Source of the DNA: Comamonadaceae bacterium | GTDB taxonomy: Bacteria > Pseudomonadota > Gammaproteobacteria > Burkholderiales > Burkholderiaceae_C | Assembly: GCA_947453965.1 (NCBI GenBank) | Contig: CANGIQ010000007.1 | Span: 1 to 64,000, forward strand | Length of the DNA: 64,000 nucleotides | Reading direction: 5' to 3' | Part shown: in pieces, positions 45,808 to 54,569 of the stretch | How positions within the stretch are numbered: the first letter of the stretch is position 1 | Layout of the letters: every line of letters starts with the position of its first letter | Notes under the pieces: generated by a model | What the model saw: the letters and a program-made list of their open reading frames with translations, nothing else | The model's database searches: none | Told to the model about the DNA's origin: nothing | Position numbers and translations under genes: made by a program

Positions 45808-47253
45808 TCATGCCGGACGTTGAGCCAACATGTCTGTGTTGGCCGCTTCGTAAGCGGCCGCCACTTGCAACAAAGCCGCGTCGCCTTGCGGTTTGCCCAT
45901 CAACTGCAAACCCATGGGCCAAGCTTGCGTGGGATGAAAACCCGCCGGCACGCTCAGCGCAGGCAATCCGCCCAAGGTGGCATAGATGGTGCACTCCATC
46001 CATCGGTGGTAGGTGTCCATCGCGCGCTCACCAATGCGCTCTGGCCAGCGCTGTGCCAAAGCAAAGGGCCACACCTGTGCCACAGGCAGTGCAATCACAT
46101 CGACCTTGTCAAACAAGGTCACCAGGTGGTGATAGAAGCTGGTGCGGATTTGACTGGCTTTGTAAAAATCGGTATGGCGCAACGTCAGCGCGTGGTCATA
46201 CTCCCACAAAGCCTCGGGCTTAATGTGCTCACGCGCTTTCGGCAACGCCATCAATGCGCCCACACGCGGCCCCACCAAAGCGCGCCGCCATGCCAGCCAG
46301 CACTGCCACAAACGGTCCGTGTCAAAGCCAAGCGCCAGCGGCGTGACGATGGCGCCTTGCCCAGCCATGCGCTGCAGCGCTTGTTCGCAAACCTCCAAAA
46401 TACCGGGCTCCATGGCCAGGTAGCCATTCAAATCGCCCAACCAACCGATGCGCACGCCTTTGAGCTGCGAGGCATCGCACACCAGCCCGTCCGCACTGAA
46501 CGGCGACGACAGTGACAACGGCACCCGCGTGTCATGCCCCGATTGGACTTGCAGCAGTTTGGCCAAGTCGGTCACCGTGCGCGCCATCGGGCCTTCGGTA
46601 CTGAGCTGATCGACCCACACATCGGCGCCCGGGCCATAAGGCACGCGTCCTTGGCTGGGACGCATGCCAAAAATATGGTTCCATCCAGCAGGGTTGCGCA
46701 GCGAACCCATAAAGTCTGACCCGTCCGCCACAGGCAACATGCGCTGTGCCAGTGCCACCGCAGCCCCACCACTGCTGCCACCGGCGCTCACCTGTCGGTC
46801 CCACGCATTCGGGGTGGCGCCAAACAACGTATTGAAAGTGTGGGAGCCCAAACCCAACTCAGGCATGTTGGTCTTACCCACCACGATGCTGCCAGCCGCT
46901 TTCATGCGTGCCGCCATCACCGAGTCTTTGGTGGCTACCGCGCCTTTGCGCAATGGGCTGCCCAGGGTGGTGGGAAAGCCCACCGTTGCGCCTGTGTCTT
47001 TGATCGCCTGTGGCATGCCGTGCATCCAACCGCGTGAATGGCCGGCTGCCAGCTCGGCATCACACACATCGGCTTGCGCCAACAGTGACGCATCGGGGGC
47101 CAGGTTGACGATGGCGTTGTAGACAGGATTGAGCCGATGAATGCGCGTCAAGTACGCTTGCATAACCTCGCGACATGACACCTGTCGTGCATGAATGGCT
47201 TGCGACAGCGCGTCGGCGTCAAGATCGGTGATGGGGTCGTGGTGTGAAGTCAT
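45808..47253 (-). CDS. amidase (amidase-signature family)
   Basis: A 481-aa amidase-signature enzyme that hydrolyses a carboxamide of unknown identity. The triad is visible: Lys in [10 protein letters not shown], cis-Ser in [13 protein letters not shown] and the nucleophile region [16 protein letters not shown]. The [12 protein letters not shown] form is typical of the aliphatic/aryl amidase-like or AtzF-related branch rather than GatA. ATG 47253 is preferred to 47292, which would run into the panD promoter region. It is divergent from panD. Confidence 0.87.
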   Translation of the reverse strand: MTSHHDPITDLDADALSQAIHARQVSCREVMQAYLTRIHRLNPVYNAIVNLAPDASLLAQADVCDAELAAGHSRGWMHGMPQAIKDTGATVGFPTTLGSPLRKGAVATKDSVMAARMKAAGSIVVGKTNMPELGLGSHTFNTLFGATPNAWDRQVSAGGSSGGAAVALAQRMLPVADGSDFMGSLRNPAGWNHIFGMRPSQGRVPYGPGADVWVDQLSTEGPMARTVTDLAKLLQVQSGHDTRVPLSLSSPFSADGLVCDASQLKGVRIGWLGDLNGYLAMEPGILEVCEQALQRMAGQGAIVTPLALGFDTDRLWQCWLAWRRALVGPRVGALMALPKAREHIKPEALWEYDHALTLRHTDFYKASQIRTSFYHHLVTLFDKVDVIALPVAQVWPFALAQRWPERIGERAMDTYHRWMECTIYATLGGLPALSVPAGFHPTQAWPMGLQLMGKPQGDAALLQVAAAYEAANTDMLAQRPA

Positions 47254-47303
47254 TGGCTGGCCATTATGATGGCGGTATTGCTTCGATTTCACCTGTTTTC
47301 CCC

Positions 47304-47708
47304 ATGTTTCGTACTCTCCTCAAATCCAAAATTCACCGCGTTGCCACCACCCAGTGCGAATTGCATTACGAAGGCTCCTGCGCCATCGATGAAAACCTGC
47401 TGGACGCCGCCAACATTTGTGAGAACGAACAAGTCCACATCTGGAACATCAACAACGGCGAACGCTTCATCACTTATGCCATCAAAGGCGAGCGTGGCTC
47501 TGGCATGATTTCGGTCAACGGTTCAGCCGCACGTCGTGCCAGTGTGGGTGACTTGTTGATCATTGCGTCTTTCGCACAAGTGCATGAAGACCAAGTGGCT
47601 GGCCACGAACCTCAATTGGTGTTTGTGGATGAGAAGAATCAACAGGTGGGTTTGCGTCACCATGTGCCCACGCAAGCGGCGCCTGGACATGGGACGGATG
47701 AGTGTTGA
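47304..47708 (+). CDS. panD: aspartate 1-decarboxylase
   Basis: PanD makes beta-alanine from aspartate for pantothenate synthesis using a pyruvoyl group. The 134-aa proenzyme has the self-cleavage site Gly24-Ser25 in YEGSCAIDE, Lys9 (LLKSKIHR) and the conserved [11 protein letters not shown] region around Tyr58. ATG 47304 gives the family start [16 protein letters not shown]; upstream codons are not conserved. A hairpin terminator follows. Confidence 0.95.
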   Translation: MFRTLLKSKIHRVATTQCELHYEGSCAIDENLLDAANICENEQVHIWNINNGERFITYAIKGERGSGMISVNGSAARRASVGDLLIIASFAQVHEDQVAGHEPQLVFVDEKNQQVGLRHHVPTQAAPGHGTDEC

Positions 47709-47730
47709 GCTGAGTTCTACTGAGTCTTGA

Positions 47731-47750
47731 AAGCCCACTTCTGTGGGCTT
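47731..47750 (+). terminator. terminator after panD
   Basis: AAGCCCAC-TTCT-GTGGGCTT is a perfect 8-bp stem with a tetraloop, 22 bases after the panD stop and followed by ATTCTT. The T-run is imperfect. It may also stop transcription from the convergent diguanylate cyclase. Confidence 0.6.
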
Positions 47751-47832
47751 ATTCTTAGAAGTAAAAATCTACGCTTATCTTCTCAAGTGAAGGTAGTGTC
47801 AGGTAAGGGTTCATAGACGCCGTTATCTGAGT

Positions 47833-48990
47833 TCAGTGAAATGCGTCAGCCACACAAGCACGATCACGCCCCGCATTCTTGGCGGCATAAAGCGCTTCAT
47901 CGGCGTGTTTGATCGTGGCCAGCAAATCTTCGGCGTGCTGATGTGCCGCCACGCCAATTGACAAAGAGAACTTGGCAATTTGTTGTTCACCCAGCATCAC
48001 GTTTTGTTCGCGTATTTGTTGGACGATGCTTTGTGCAATTTTTTCTGCATCGGCTAGGCCGCAATTGGGCAAGATGGCGCAAAACTCCTCACCCCCATAG
48101 CGTCCCAGCACATCATCAATGCGCATGGCATTCATCAACAAGCGGGCGCAGTGCGCAAGCACCTTATCGCCTCCCAAATGACCAAAACTGTCGTTGATCG
48201 ATTTGAAATGATCAATGTCAATCATTAACACAGCGTACGCATCGCTCGATTGTGTGATGCGCGTGGCGTCTTCAAAAAAAGCACGGCGTGTCAATACACC
48301 GGTTAACACATCGCGGCGACTGAGCGCTTCAATCAGGTTGCGTTGGTGTTCGTGCACCATCACAAAAAAACCAATCGATGAACTCACGATGAACAAAGCG
48401 CCAACGATGAGAACGCCCAATTGACTGGCTGAGTTACCAATCGTCCCCGAGGTTGGCTGCGCTGCCAAAACAGTGACAACCGCTCTGAAGCAATACATCG
48501 CGGCCATGATGCCCAATGTAGAAGCCAACAAAATCACTGAGAAAGAGAACGGGCGCTGAGACTTTTTGACAATCAACGCGCAGGCATCAAACAAAATGGC
48601 CGACAGTGCCACGCAGACGGTGACCGTTGGCACGGTCAGCGAAAAGCCACCCCACAGCCACAACAACAAGCCCGCCATACCCGCAGTAAATACAGCCATG
48701 CACCTGCGCACAGGGAAGGCCGTTTCATAAAACTTAGAAACGGTAGCAAGACATGCTGAGGCCGAAAAAAGCAGAATGACGTTTGCAAGGAAGATTCCGA
48801 AGATTTCGGGAATTTGCCCTCGCAAAAAAATCAACACCATGGCCACACCGGCACTGGCCGAGGCCATTGACCATTGCTTGAAACCGTAATCCCGCTCGCT
48901 GCTGGTGGAGCCCAACAGCCACGCCATGAGTGAGATCAACAGCGCCAACAGTGCAAGTGCGAACAACAAGGTTCGCGCGTCTAATTCCAT
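47833..48990 (-). CDS. membrane diguanylate cyclase (GGDEF domain)
   Basis: Makes cyclic di-GMP from GTP. The 385-aa protein has about seven hydrophobic segments (1-210) followed by a GGDEF domain. The active site reads GGEEF (GRYGGEEFCAIL). An RxxD inhibitory site (RIDD) sits five residues before it, so product inhibition is expected. The conserved DIDHFKSINDSFGHLGGDKVL is intact. The membrane part may sense a small signal; no EAL domain is present. It is divergent from the cytochrome-porin gene, 92 bases apart. Confidence 0.93.
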   Translation of the reverse strand: MELDARTLLFALALLALLISLMAWLLGSTSSERDYGFKQWSMASASAGVAMVLIFLRGQIPEIFGIFLANVILLFSASACLATVSKFYETAFPVRRCMAVFTAGMAGLLLWLWGGFSLTVPTVTVCVALSAILFDACALIVKKSQRPFSFSVILLASTLGIMAAMYCFRAVVTVLAAQPTSGTIGNSASQLGVLIVGALFIVSSSIGFFVMVHEHQRNLIEALSRRDVLTGVLTRRAFFEDATRITQSSDAYAVLMIDIDHFKSINDSFGHLGGDKVLAHCARLLMNAMRIDDVLGRYGGEEFCAILPNCGLADAEKIAQSIVQQIREQNVMLGEQQIAKFSLSIGVAAHQHAEDLLATIKHADEALYAAKNAGRDRACVADAFH

Positions 48991-49082
48991 GGCCTCTCCA
49001 AAATTCAGATCAATTCAATAAACGACTTTACTTCATGTGTTGTGGGTATGCTTATGTATTCGTCATTCGCAGGCCGTGATTT

Positions 49083-50498
49083 ATGCGCAAGTGCTTAACC
49101 ACCATCGTGATCGTTTTTGCAGGCTTGCAGGCAAGCTTTACTGCGCACGCCCTGCCTTCCTTCTCCGAACAAACCGAACTCGCTTGCAAAGTCTGCCATT
49201 TGAATATCGGTGAACTGACCCCCACAGGGCGTCAGTTCAAGCTCAAAGGCTACACGCAAGGCACGCGTGTCATGCCGTTCTCATTCACAGCAACGGCTTC
49301 TGTCACCAAGGTCAAAAGCACATCAAGCAGCGCAGACCCCAGCGTGACGATGCCTAAAAATGGCAAACCAATTCCTGAAGAAGCCAATCTTTATGTGGCC
49401 GGTAAGTTGTCAGACCATCTCGGGGGAAATATCAAGTGGACGGCCAGCGCGGCCAACACCGACCCGCTGTATGGCAGCTCAGGCGTACAAACGGGTACAC
49501 GTGTTGGCCATGATTTTTTTCTTGATGCCAGTGATCTGCGGTTTGCAAAGCAAGACCAAGTGGGAACAAACACCCTCGCATGGGGTGTGACGCTGAACAA
49601 TGCACCCGCCAGCCAAGACCTATGGAACACCACGCCTGTTCACACCTTTCCGTATCGAACGTCCAGCTTGCTGAATGCCTGGGGCACCGGTCAGTTTGGC
49701 CCCACCACCATGATGGATGGTGGTCTGAGTTCGCAAACAACAGGGCTCGGCATATATGCCATGCTGAATGACACCATTTATGTGGAGCTGAGTAACTACT
49801 TCAGCTCTTCGCCTCATTTATCGGCCTTGCAGCTGTCAGGCCAAGTGAACACCATCAGCGCCAACGCCAATCCGTATTGGCGATTGGCGTGGAACCATGT
49901 CAAGGGCCACCATTCGTACATGGTGGGCACGTTTGGCATGGTGACGCATTTGGCCCGCGACCCGTATGTGGCGGGGTCAGCGTCTGGAAAGTACACCGAC
50001 ATCGGGTTGGACGCGCAGTACCAGCACATCACAGACACGCATTCACTCTCTGCACAAGCCGCCTACATTCATGAACAAGTCGATTGGGGCGCGCGATCTG
50101 TGGGGCGCAGCCATGACAACCCCTCTGGGAATTTGTCCACATTCAAAACCAAATTGACCTACGACTACGCGCGGACCTACGGTTCTAGCGTTTTCTATTT
50201 CAAAACCAACGGCAGCACCGACAACTTGTACTGGTCATACAACGCAGCTGCAACGACAGGTGCTTGTAACCAAACCAACTCCATGCTGGCTTATTGTTCC
50301 GCCACGGGCACACCGAAAACGAGCGGCATGGGCCTTGAGCTTTATTACGCACCTCAGCCCAATGTCCATATCGCACTCCAACAAACTTATTACAAAAACT
50401 TTTTAGGTGGTTCGACTTTTATCGACAACACGTCAGGCAATAACCGCGCAGCCAGTGACAACAACCTGACTTATTTGTACATCACCTACGCACACTGA
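49083..50498 (+). CDS. fused monoheme cytochrome c-outer-membrane porin, Cyc2-like
   Basis: A 471-aa exported protein. After a signal peptide (about 1-24) comes a tiny cytochrome domain, PSFSEQTELACKVCH, with one CxxCH heme site (C35-C38-H39), then LTPTGRQFKLKGYTQG. From about residue 70 the rest is an outer-membrane beta-barrel of alternating strands ending YLYITYAH. This order, and the SFxxQTxxxCxxCH...LTPxGRxFKLxGY text, is that of Cyc2-type fused cytochrome-porins known as outer-membrane iron oxidases. Related proteins in other bacteria have unknown donors. No other electron-transport gene is adjacent, so iron oxidation is only a possibility. Confidence 0.72.
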   Translation: MRKCLTTIVIVFAGLQASFTAHALPSFSEQTELACKVCHLNIGELTPTGRQFKLKGYTQGTRVMPFSFTATASVTKVKSTSSSADPSVTMPKNGKPIPEEANLYVAGKLSDHLGGNIKWTASAANTDPLYGSSGVQTGTRVGHDFFLDASDLRFAKQDQVGTNTLAWGVTLNNAPASQDLWNTTPVHTFPYRTSSLLNAWGTGQFGPTTMMDGGLSSQTTGLGIYAMLNDTIYVELSNYFSSSPHLSALQLSGQVNTISANANPYWRLAWNHVKGHHSYMVGTFGMVTHLARDPYVAGSASGKYTDIGLDAQYQHITDTHSLSAQAAYIHEQVDWGARSVGRSHDNPSGNLSTFKTKLTYDYARTYGSSVFYFKTNGSTDNLYWSYNAAATTGACNQTNSMLAYCSATGTPKTSGMGLELYYAPQPNVHIALQQTYYKNFLGGSTFIDNTSGNNRAASDNNLTYLYITYAH

Positions 50499-50616
50499 AC
50501 ATGGGCTTACATTGCTTTGTGCCCTCACATGGCACATTGGTTCTAGAGCGTATTTGTTATTGAGGTAATTGCAAGCTGGAACTACGATTTTGGTTGTTCT
50601 TTATTCAACCAGTTCC

Positions 50617-50775
50617 ATGAGATTTGCATTCGTTACATCTTTGATATCAGCCGCGCTCATCGCCCTCGTGAGTGCTGTTTCCGTGGTGATTCTTTCTTGG
50701 GTTTATCCAAGTGTTTCAACCCATGAATCATCACCAGAGATGAAAACAGAAATTTCGTGGGGCCAAGGGAGTTAA
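50617..50775 (+). CDS. small membrane-anchored protein ending in WGQGS
   Basis: A 52-aa open frame. The N-terminal 30 residues are a membrane or signal segment (MRFAFVTSLISAALIALVSA...), followed by a short tail ending MKTEISWGQGS. The next gene encodes a longer protein with the same layout and an EIKWGEGS motif at the same position, so this may be a truncated sister copy. The stop is 2 bases before the next ATG. The function is unknown. Confidence 0.5.
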   Translation: MRFAFVTSLISAALIALVSAVSVVILSWVYPSVSTHESSPEMKTEISWGQGS

Positions 50776-50777
50776 CG

Positions 50778-51206
50778 ATGAAACCTCGTTTGATCATTGC
50801 GTTGATGCTGTCTATCGCCAGCATCAGTACCGCATCCATGCTGTTCTTAGATGCCCCGTCCAAGTCATCGGCCAAGCGCGTGACATCGCAGCCCACGATA
50901 GAAATTAAGTGGGGCGAGGGCTCCGAAGCTGGGGTACCCGAGGCCACGACAACCCTGAATACAAATTCAGCGCCCGTCAACGTCGATGAAACCTATGTCT
51001 TTGCTGGCAAGTGTTCTAACGGCAATTCCTATCGGATTGTTTCGTATCAAAAAGTCTCGTCCGGCACTGTACGCTCGTACTACGACTACAGCGGTCCTGC
51101 GGGAACTGGGACGATCCAATCAGAAACTGAGCCCAAAGTCATGGCCGTTCGCGTCTGTCGCAGCGCAGCAGAAATCATCAGTGCCCAGTATTGGGAATCG
51201 CGCTGA
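50778..51206 (+). CDS. exported or membrane-anchored protein of unknown function
   Basis: A 142-aa protein with an N-terminal hydrophobic segment (about 4-22, RLIIALMLSIASISTASML), the motif IEIKWGEGS at about 48-56, and a C-terminal soluble domain containing two Cys (GKCSNGNSYR and VRVCRSAAE) likely to form a disulfide. AGGGAG lies 7 bases before ATG 50778. Its first half parallels the 52-aa neighbour. It sits between the cytochrome-porin and a NarL-type regulator. No family recognised. Confidence 0.65.
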   Translation: MKPRLIIALMLSIASISTASMLFLDAPSKSSAKRVTSQPTIEIKWGEGSEAGVPEATTTLNTNSAPVNVDETYVFAGKCSNGNSYRIVSYQKVSSGTVRSYYDYSGPAGTGTIQSETEPKVMAVRVCRSAAEIISAQYWESR

Positions 51207-51418
51207 CACCAAGTGGATTTAGAACAACACGTCGAGCTTATAAAAACCCGCGTGGCGCAATGCGTTTCTGTATTAAAAAGCCATTCTTATACGCAAGCGC
51301 ATGCACACTAAACAACTGCTTATAGATAGTTTCTGCAAATTTATATTTATTCAAGCAGCATACCTACAACCAAAGTTTAATTGAAGCGCATAGAGTGAGT
51401 CAGTAGCATGACTTATTC
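51207..51418. other. AT-rich intergenic region before the regulator gene
   Basis: This 212-base gap is visibly richer in A and T than the surroundings and has no plausible reading frame. It has two copies of AAGCGCAT (51295 and 51385 regions) and several TATA-like stretches that could hold the promoter of the regulator/hybrid-kinase pair. No single promoter stands out. Confidence 0.3.
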
Positions 51419-52045
51419 ATGGATGCACTTTACAAGAAATCACTGCTCATTATTGATGACCATCCGGTCTACCGTGATGCATTGAGTGAAAAGCTCGCCA
51501 GTGAATTTGCTTCCGACGGCATTCATGTGGCGGTTGCAAGCAATGCCAGTGAGGGCTTGGACGTGATTGCGCAGTCCAACAAGCACTGGGTCATCTTGCT
51601 GGATATTTTGATGCCTGGACTCAGCGGTCTTGCAGGGATCAAAATTTTCAAAGAGTTGGACAACGTCGAACAAGTGGTCGCCATTTCAGGACTCGACGAA
51701 CACTCGTGGGAGCCCAAAACGGTTTCAGCCGGTGCTTCCATGTTTTTGTCTAAAAACAGCACGGCCGAATTCATTGTGCGCAAACTCAGACCTCTGATGA
51801 CGCTTCAATCAGAGTACGTTGCCACCAACAAAAACCCGGAGCCCAAAGAATTCCGACTCACGCAGCGCCAGCTTGAGGTGTTGGATTTAATTTCACGTGG
51901 TCATCCGAACAAAGTGATCGCAGATTACCTGGACATCAGCGAACAGACGGTGAAGATCCACATCAACCAAATCTTCAAAGAGCTGCGCGTTTTCAACAGA
52001 ACGCAGGCCGTGCTCAAGGCTCAAAAGCACCAACTGCTGCCGTGA
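51419..52045 (+). CDS. NarL/LuxR-type response regulator
   Basis: A 208-aa two-domain regulator. The receiver has IIDDHP, phospho-acceptor Asp62 (LLDILMPGLSG) and a conserved Lys in FLSKNS. The C-terminal LuxR-type helix-turn-helix reads LTQRQLEVLDLISRGHPNKV then LDISEQTVKIHINQIFKEL. It is followed after 6 bases by a hybrid kinase, its likely phosphate donor. Confidence 0.9.
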   Translation: MDALYKKSLLIIDDHPVYRDALSEKLASEFASDGIHVAVASNASEGLDVIAQSNKHWVILLDILMPGLSGLAGIKIFKELDNVEQVVAISGLDEHSWEPKTVSAGASMFLSKNSTAEFIVRKLRPLMTLQSEYVATNKNPEPKEFRLTQRQLEVLDLISRGHPNKVIADYLDISEQTVKIHINQIFKELRVFNRTQAVLKAQKHQLLP

Positions 52046-52051
52046 TGGCAC

Positions 52052-53902
52052 GTGAGCCACGTTATCTTTGAAATCAGCCCCCGCAAGGACAACAAAGCCG
52101 TGAAGCTCAATTCCGAACTGAGTGAAGACAGTCATGCCAAGCTGAAAGAAGATGAGCTGAACAAGGTGTATTTGATGCGCGAGAAATCAGCGCACATCAC
52201 CAAAGCCGCACGCTCAGCCACCCTCGCCAATGTGTTGGCACCTTTGCTCTGCATTCCGGTGTTCAAAGGCGAAGTTGATCCTTTGCATTTAGACATTTGG
52301 CTCAGCTACATGTTCAGTGTGGTGGTGATTCGGACTTGGATCGTGTTTCAGTTGGAATACAAAGCCGAGGCCATTGTTGACCCCAGACATAACTTGCGCA
52401 TGATGACCTATGCCGTGGGTATTGTGGGATTTGGCTGGGGATTGGGCTGGGTCTTGATGGCGCCCGATTTGCTCATGGTGAATCGGATGATTTATGTGTA
52501 CATGATCACGGCCGCAATGATTGCCGGCATGTTTGCATACAGCGTGAACAACGCCACGTTTTTAGCGTTCACACTCCCGATCATGATTCCGTCATTGAGC
52601 ACGGCCTTGTGGTCACTCGATTTCTTGCCTTGGCCATTTACCGTCGGTTTGGCTTCGCTCTACATCGTTGTGTTTAGCATTGCGAAAAATTTCGCCAAAA
52701 CATTTGAAGAATCCGTCAGCTTTAGATTTCGCAATGAACGGCTGTACCAAGAGTTGGCCAATGAGCGCGACCAATCAGTCGCTGCCAATGTGGCGAAATC
52801 GAAATTCATTGCCGTGGCCAGCCATGACTTGCGACAGCCCATGCATGCGGTGAACGTGTACCTGGATTTGGTGAATATCGACAACTTGCCCGTGGCAGAA
52901 CAAAAGTCGATGGCCAAAATCAAAAACAGCATCACAGCACTCAACGCTATGTTCGACTCTTTGCTCAACATCAGCAAGCTCGATGCCGATGTGATGCAGG
53001 TCAACGAACGGGTTTTCAGGCTGGAAGAGCTGGCAAGCACGCTGCACGACTTGACCGAAACAAAAGCCAACAACAAAGGACTGACGTTAAACATCATCTA
53101 TCCTGAGTTGATTGTTCGCGGCGATAAGCTCTTGCTTCAGCAAATCATGACCAACTTGGTGGCCAACGCCATTCAATACACAGAGGGCGGTGAGATTGAA
53201 GTGAAGTTCGACACCGAGCAAGATCACTTGGTGATGGCAGTTCGTGACACAGGTTGCGGCATTGCAGAGTCAGAGCAGCAGCAAATTTTTCAGCAATTTT
53301 TCCGTGCCGACAAAACACGCGCCTTGCACGATGGCTTGGGGCTTGGCTTATCCATTGTCAAACGGTTGTGCGATCTGATTGGGGCAGAAATTCGCGTCGT
53401 CTCGCAAGAGGGCGTAGGTTCGCGCTTTATCGTGAAAACAACATTTCTAGCGTCTGCCAGCGAAGAAGAAATTAACCTCACCCGAGTTCTCGCGCCACCA
53501 AACAATACGCAGCAAAGCCTCCAAGGCAAATGCATCGCGGTGATTGAAGACAACCCGATCATCGTCGAAGCTTACCGACACACACTGGTGAACAAAGGGG
53601 CTTATGTTCAGGTTTTGTCTGAGTATGAGGACGAACTAGACATTCAGCTTGAAACCATTGACCACATCGACTGTGTTCTCTGCGACTACCGCTTGAGCGA
53701 AACGACAGGCGATCGTTTGATTGAAAAAATTCGAGAAAACTTCAACGAAGAAATTCCAGCCATCATCGTGACGGCAGATACATCGCCCTCACACATCAAT
53801 CTGTTTGCAAAACTCAACGTGCAAGTGCTTCACAAACCCATCAGTTTTCAAGAAATTGCACAGGCCATTGAGAAAACAATCCATCTCTGCGAAGCCAAGT
53901 AA
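52052..53902 (+). CDS. membrane hybrid histidine kinase with C-terminal receiver
   Basis: A 616-aa hybrid sensor. Six or so hydrophobic segments (about 57-212) form the membrane sensor. His258 in AVASHDLRQPMHAV is the phospho-acceptor. The ATPase domain has NLVANAIQYTEGG (N), DTGCGIAE (G1) and DGLGLGLSIVKRL (G2). A receiver domain (about 492-612) with Asp545 (VLCDYRLSETTGD) and the Lys in LHKPIS ends the protein. The start is GTG 52052, with weak ribosome-binding signals, so a slightly shorter N-terminus is possible. It pairs with the upstream NarL-type regulator. Confidence 0.9.
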   Translation: MSHVIFEISPRKDNKAVKLNSELSEDSHAKLKEDELNKVYLMREKSAHITKAARSATLANVLAPLLCIPVFKGEVDPLHLDIWLSYMFSVVVIRTWIVFQLEYKAEAIVDPRHNLRMMTYAVGIVGFGWGLGWVLMAPDLLMVNRMIYVYMITAAMIAGMFAYSVNNATFLAFTLPIMIPSLSTALWSLDFLPWPFTVGLASLYIVVFSIAKNFAKTFEESVSFRFRNERLYQELANERDQSVAANVAKSKFIAVASHDLRQPMHAVNVYLDLVNIDNLPVAEQKSMAKIKNSITALNAMFDSLLNISKLDADVMQVNERVFRLEELASTLHDLTETKANNKGLTLNIIYPELIVRGDKLLLQQIMTNLVANAIQYTEGGEIEVKFDTEQDHLVMAVRDTGCGIAESEQQQIFQQFFRADKTRALHDGLGLGLSIVKRLCDLIGAEIRVVSQEGVGSRFIVKTTFLASASEEEINLTRVLAPPNNTQQSLQGKCIAVIEDNPIIVEAYRHTLVNKGAYVQVLSEYEDELDIQLETIDHIDCVLCDYRLSETTGDRLIEKIRENFNEEIPAIIVTADTSPSHINLFAKLNVQVLHKPISFQEIAQAIEKTIHLCEAK

Positions 53903-53916
53903 GTTAGCACCCAGGC

Positions 53917-53933
53917 AATCGCTATCAGCGATT
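53917..53933 (+). terminator. hairpin after the hybrid kinase gene
   Basis: AATCGCT-ATC-AGCGATT is a perfect 7-bp stem 14 bases after the kinase stop. Without a following T-run it is a weak terminator candidate. Confidence 0.4.
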
Positions 53934-53945
53934 TAGTGAATTCCA

Positions 53946-53968
53946 ATTGGCCAAAATGATTGGCCAAA
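53946..53968 (+). promoter_or_regulatory. tandem ATTGGCCAAA repeat before ohr
   Basis: ATTGGCCAAA occurs at 53946-53955 and again at 53959-53968, each copy holding the palindrome TTGGCCAA. The pair lies 50-73 bases upstream of the ohr start, a plausible operator site. It does not match the known AT-rich OhrR operator. Confidence 0.35.
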
Positions 53969-54018
53969 TTTATCATTCCTCCTACGCCAATCAACCTAAC
54001 CAACCGCAGGAGTTACCT

Positions 54019-54462
54019 ATGACAACCGCTACACAAATTCAAAAATTAGACACCGTGCTCTACACCGCACATGCCCACACCACGGGCGGCCGCGATGGTC
54101 GCTCTGTCTCTGATGACGGCTTGCTCGACGTCAAGCTCGCGCCACCGAAAGCGCTGGGCGGCATGGGTGGCGCGACCAATCCCGAGCAATTGTTTGCAGC
54201 CGGCTATTCAGCCTGCTTCATGGGCGCCATGAAGCACGTGGCGGGATTGAAGAAAATTGCTGTGCCCGCAGACGCTGCCATTGATGCCAGCATTGACATC
54301 GGCCCCATTCCTGCCGGTTTTGGCATTGCCGCACATCTGGCGATCAGCCTGCCTGGTATGGACCGTGCCGTGGCCCAAGATTTGATCGACACCGCACACC
54401 AAGTGTGTCCTTATTCAAACGCCACCCGAGGCAACATTGAGGTTGAATTGACCTTGGTCTAA
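54019..54462 (+). CDS. ohr: organic hydroperoxide resistance protein (Ohr/OsmC family)
   Basis: Ohr reduces organic hydroperoxides with a reactive cysteine pair, recharged by lipoylated proteins. The 147-aa product has the peroxidatic Cys66 (AAGYSACFMGAM) and resolving Cys130 (HQVCPYSNATRGN), the Ohr-specific GGRDGRSVSDDG loop and the conserved catalytic Arg. ATG 54019 has AGGAG 6 bases upstream; a frame starting at 53947 overlaps the repeated motif and is not used. Confidence 0.93.
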   Translation: MTTATQIQKLDTVLYTAHAHTTGGRDGRSVSDDGLLDVKLAPPKALGGMGGATNPEQLFAAGYSACFMGAMKHVAGLKKIAVPADAAIDASIDIGPIPAGFGIAAHLAISLPGMDRAVAQDLIDTAHQVCPYSNATRGNIEVELTLV

Positions 54463-54569
54463 ATCGGCACGGCCGATACCGATTTAAAACGCATGACCAC
54501 TTTGTGAGTACAAAGCAGTCGTGCGTTCGGCTTATGATTCGGGCCTATCTGATCCATGCAACCAGCATC

